Origin: Lunularia cruciata
Lineage: Eukaryota; Streptophyta; Marchantiopsida; Lunulariales; Lunulariaceae
Direction: 5' to 3'
NCBI GenBank assembly: GCA_948567375.1
Contig: OX419761.1
Span: forward strand, 36,060,243-36,124,242
Length of the DNA stretch: 64,000 nucleotides
In this document: piece by piece, positions 60,890 to 64,000 of the stretch
How the letters are laid out: each line of letters begins with the position of its first letter
How positions within the stretch are numbered: position 1 is the stretch's first letter
The notes under the pieces: generated by a model
Database searches by the model: none
The model's input: only the letters and a program-made list of their open reading frames with translations
What the model was told of the DNA's origin: nothing
Program-made: the position numbers and the translations under genes

Positions 60890-60962
60890 TGGTTGGTACT
60901 ACCGTGAGCTGCATGAGCCCCGAGTAATTTTCCAGTCGAGCATTACCTGTTACCCACCAAGC
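60890..60962 (-). pseudogene. psbC: Plastid psbC fragment 1 (N-terminal part of CP43), nuclear copy
   Basis: On the minus strand the sequence encodes AWW, then GNARL, then after a deletion and frame change GKLLGAHAAH. These match consecutive blocks of CP43, the photosystem II antenna protein (AWWAGNARL...SGKLLGAH). About 13 bases between the blocks are missing and five bases near GGG differ. The fragment ends after AHG. It is directly fused at its upstream side to a chlN-like fragment. Too short and damaged to be functional; a nuclear plastid-DNA remnant. Confidence 0.7.
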
Positions 60963-61018
60963 AACACAACAATACGACAAAACGTATGATAATTACCTGT
61001 TTCAAAAGTGAGTGAGCG
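60963..61018 (-). pseudogene. chlN: Plastid chlN fragment (N-terminal part), nuclear copy
   Basis: Minus-strand reading gives [12 protein letters not shown], then after a one-base slip SCVAW in another frame. This corresponds to the start of the light-independent protochlorophyllide reductase subunit N ([21 protein letters not shown]), with two codons (CE) missing. chlN is plastid-encoded in many non-flowering plants and absent from angiosperms. Only about 56 bp; identification rests on the rare TGNYHTFC string. Confidence 0.65.
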
Positions 61019-61020
61019 TT

Positions 61021-61031
61021 TTTTATTTTTA

Positions 61032-61081
<50 letters not shown>

Positions 61082-61085
61082 TATT
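61021..61085. repeat. (TTA)n microsatellite
   Basis: About 15 consecutive ATT/TTA triplets preceded by three TTTTTA units, between the chlN-like and second psbC-like fragments. A slippage-prone simple repeat. Confidence 0.95.
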
Positions 61086-61309
61086 GTAATTGACATATAT
61101 ATCATTAGCCACAGTTCAATCAAGTTCGCTTGAATTGAAAGAATTTCGATCGGCAAAATATCAAGCATTGGCTTCTTCGCAATGTATTGGAGGTTTGGTT
61201 TTTGTTCCTTCCTTTAAGGGAAGATGCTGTTTGGATTGACGTACAATACGCCTTATTTCTCCCAACCCCACCCCGATTAGTTTTAAACTCTTCGTGTCCG
61301 GAAGACACT

Positions 61310-61458
61310 TCGATCCTTTTCTTCGTAAAGCAGAGCTTTAAAAGCTAAAAGAAAAGCAGCAGCACCTAATAAAATTGAATGAATAGCTAAAATTATAGTA
61401 GTCATTTTACTCTTATCTATCCAAACATAACCAAAAAATGGAAAAGAATCTACAAATA
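61310..61458 (-). pseudogene. psbC: Plastid psbC fragment 2 (middle part of CP43), nuclear copy
   Basis: Minus-strand reading [38 protein letters not shown] matches the CP43 segment [39 protein letters not shown] across about 40 residues. Frame is intact over this stretch but there is no start, and flanks diverge at once on both sides. It corresponds to a part of psbC well downstream of fragment 1, so intervening psbC sequence was lost or never inserted. Confidence 0.85.
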
Positions 61459-61514
61459 TTATTCACTCTATAAAACCATGTTGAGATGGTCAAAAAAGCG
61501 CTAAACCTACGGAC

Positions 61515-61602
61515 TTATTACTTTTACTTACAACCGTAACGAATGTCAGCACAATCTGAAGGAGAATATGCTGAAGCTTTGCAAAATCATTATGAAGCTA
61601 TG
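61515..61602 (+). pseudogene. ycf3: Plastid ycf3 (pafI) fragment, nuclear copy
   Basis: Plus-strand reading [20 protein letters not shown] (61543-61602) matches the first tetratricopeptide region of Ycf3, a photosystem I assembly factor ([20 protein letters not shown]). Preceding bases resemble TYYRDG with a one-base loss. The match stops exactly where a trnC-like sequence starts. Opposite orientation to the psbC fragments. Confidence 0.88.
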
Positions 61603-61653
61603 GCCAAGTGGTAAAGGCAGAGGACTGCAAATCCTTTATCCCCAATTCAAATG
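61600..61653 (+). pseudogene. trnC-GCA: Partial plastid trnC-GCA, nuclear copy
   Basis: ATGGCCAAGTGGTAAAGGC, then GAGGACTGCAAATCC with anticodon GCA at 61627-61629, and CCCCAATTCAAAT match plastid tRNA-Cys from the D-arm into the T-arm. The 5' acceptor strand is replaced by ycf3 sequence (sharing ATG at the join) and the 3' acceptor strand is lost. It cannot fold as a full tRNA. Confidence 0.82.
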
Positions 61654-61839
61654 TGCCTCGTCGGGGTACTATACCACTAAGTCCCGCTCTTTTGTATAAA
61701 ACCAAATAGTACTATACCCACAGAAGGAAGCAAACATAAACATGGAGTACAAGCGCACTTAGAAAAACTGCAGATGAGCACGAGGTTAATGCAGAAAGGG
61801 CAAAAAAACTGCTGAGAAACAAAGACCAAAAGGTCCCTT

Positions 61840-61898
61840 ACTTTACCCACAACAGTAGCAGAATGAATATGGTCTCCACCAGATAAACGTACTGTCAA
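61840..61898 (-). pseudogene. rbcL: Plastid rbcL fragment, nuclear copy
   Basis: Minus-strand reading RLSGGDHIHSATVVGK matches the RuBisCO large-subunit segment RMSGGDHIHSGTVVGK. Flanks do not continue as rbcL. An adjacent minus-strand stretch at about 61917-61985 (IPELDGQNEIARVEWAREG) looks coding-like, but I cannot assign it. Confidence 0.75.
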
Positions 61899-61989
61899 GC
61901 TTTAGCTAAAATAGGGTAGTCTACCTTCTCGTGCCCACTCAACACGAGCTATTTCATTTTGGCCATCAAGCTCGGGAATGCTTAACTGT

Positions 61990-64000
61990 ATCATAAATAG
62001 ACGTCCATAATTCGAGGATTTTTCTTACTTGATATCGGTCATTTAAGACTTTAACTTATGGAGTTATACTAAAGGAGCTTCCGTGGATCCAAAGCTAAAC
62101 ATCGAGAATCAATATAACATACGCGTGGTAAAAGGCTGCCAAAAAGAAAGAATGTGTGCTTTGTCGTAAGTCAATTATGACTTAATATCAGAGTATTCAA
62201 AGAGGTCAAACTTTGATATTTCCACTCGCTCACTATCTTGCAGAACCTTTTAAACACTAGGATATTAAAGCTTGATTCAACTGATTAGTTATACAGTATT
62301 TTTTTATCTTCTTATCTTGATTAGCTGTTTCTTTTTGGAGGTTGTTTGTAATGGAGCTTGACCGCGACTTAAAGGAAAGCAAACAATAGGTTTAAGATTG
62401 GATTTAATGTTGGATTGTATTGAGAATGGATTACTCTTGTAATCCGGGCTAACTTTTTGACTTTGAAATTTAACATTAGGTACTCTTGAGAATGGAGGAT
62501 TTATGTTATTGCTCAAGGCGTAATTTATGTCAAAAACCTTTGTTCTAGTTATTTGAGTGAAAAATATTACAACATGTAAATATTTTATAAAACTTACTCT
62601 TCAGTTTCAGAATTTAAAAACTGCTAAGAATCAGCTCGATATAAGTCCTATGTTTAGCTGTAAGTTATCATCTGAAGCATATCAATGTGGAAGTAATAAT
62701 CAAGCAATTGGTTGCTTAAAAGTTTATACCAAGCTGTTGTATGTTCAGTTTAAATGTAAGTCGCTCCATGATTGGGCAATAAAATATCATTATTATCATA
62801 CGAAGTCTCTACACTAACTATCTTGAGCTAAATTAATTTTATGATATTTGGTTGGGCCAACTGCAGCAAACCATCTAAAAATGGTTTAATCTGAAAGGAG
62901 ATATCGAATGAGTAAAGTAAGCATAGATTAATCTTATCCTGATTCACTATAAGGTTGAACTCATGAACACCAAAGGCCAAGTCGATGCAACGATTAGTCA
63001 AATAATAATTTGCTTATGCTTGGTATACTGCAAAATTGAAGTTTTAAGCATTTAAATGCACTTTGAACAGATTACCTTAGAACGCACAAACATGGTTAAT
63101 GGGTTACATAGTATCACTATCAAATGTGAACAAGCTAGACTCTGATTATTTGAATCATATTTGCTTTATCTTGTGTGGTGCAGTGAAAGTGATATAGTAT
63201 AGTACCAGATCCAAGATCACACTCTTTAGGGAATTAGTGTGCACCGGAGAAGAATGACTCATGGAGCACGGGGTTTGCTGGTTAATTTGAGAATAATAAA
63301 GAACAATTGGCAATTACTTCACTTAAAATGAACAGGTTTCATTTTAAAACTTAGTCACTATCCTAAAAACGTTCACAAACTCTACCACTGAACGCACATG
63401 AAACCAAGCCTAGCAATCATGCACTAAGTGTGATTTTATTAGGACGATAGAAGGTGTGAATTATTGAGTTTCGGTTGATTTCCGGGCATTAAAATTAGCT
63501 CTCTCCTTGCCAAGCAATTATATAATAAGTACGTATTTTACTCCCAGGATTACAATTAGTCTTCCTATGCCAAACAAGTTATATAATACGTATGAATCTT
63601 ATTGAAAACATAATAGGTGCGGACGAATGATTTTCAGATGATTCGGACAGGACGTCTCCGGTGAGAGTGGTACAACTGAACCAGAGTTTGAAGTACGTGT
63701 TACGAACCCGGTCTGTTTACTACTACAGGAGTGATCTAGTATTGTAGTTTTAGAACGTTCACACCTTAAGATTCCACCCTGTGTTTCAATGATTAGAGGT
63801 TCTTCAACCAAGTAGCAATAGGCAGTCCCGTGAGGAAACAAACTTACTGCCAATGGCAGAACCTACATGTAGGTATACTGTTTCCGCCAACACTGGATCA
63901 ATAGCAAACTTTCCAGATATTCCAAAATTCCGGTAAAGGTGCAAAACTGATTTGGAGTGGGTCTTTTTCATGATAATACTGGTAACAATCAAATCCTCTA
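61990..64000. other. Unassigned right end of window
   Basis: No recognised gene. Two minus-strand open stretches at 63599-63853 and 63804-63992 run towards the window edge. They could belong to a gene outside but carry no motif I know. Confidence 0.4.

Overview
This window is nuclear DNA of a land plant and is dominated by transposable elements. The evidence is gypsy-type LTR retrotransposons primed by initiator-Met tRNA, a nuclear-type tRNA-Lys gene, an intron-containing class III (plant secretory) peroxidase gene, and decayed fragments of plastid DNA. One plastid fragment resembles chlN, a plastid gene absent from flowering plants. This points to a bryophyte, lycophyte, fern or gymnosperm. 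I cannot name the species.

Layout. 1-9682 is a head-to-tail array of one chromovirus family (family A): three internal regions alternate with three LTRs, and each successive internal region starts further downstream. 9683-15226 is AT-rich DNA without convincing protein genes. It holds one tRNA-Lys(CUU) gene on the minus strand at 11887-11959 and several short repeats. 15227-32492 is a nest of three retrotransposons. Old family-B element C (15227-32492) carries family-A element D inside its 5' LTR, and a younger, nearly complete family-B element B (24258-30851) inside its integrase region. Element B is bounded by an exact 5-bp target duplication. 32493-38890 is AT-rich and unassigned, with a perfect 164-bp tandem duplication. 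39085-42365 is a decayed pogo/Tigger-like DNA transposon with TA target duplication and matching termini. A family-B solo LTR is inserted in it.

From about 42.4 kb the character changes to low-copy DNA. There is a candidate two-exon gene for a small cysteine-rich protein (42926-44183), a 42-bp near-perfect palindrome, and a minisatellite-like array of about 210-bp units (46099-46788). 47-52.5 kb is AT-rich with nothing firmly identified. 52.5-57.8 kb is a tandem duplication of a peroxidase locus. The right-hand copy is an intact four-exon, 321-residue gene. The left-hand copy lost its first two exons and has a frameshift and a destroyed splice acceptor. 57.8-60.7 kb is AT-rich. 60.8-61.9 kb is a mosaic of very short plastid-derived fragments (chlN, psbC, ycf3, trnC, rbcL) joined end to end. 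The remainder to 64 kb is unassigned.

The observations most worth following up are four. Family-A LTRs carry dense heat-shock-element-like nGAAn arrays just upstream of a TATA box. All four family-A copies share the same in-frame UGA in integrase. The plastid mosaic has microhomology-like junctions. The LTR-pol-LTR-pol array has graded 5' truncation. None of the retroelements seen here has uninterrupted coding capacity.
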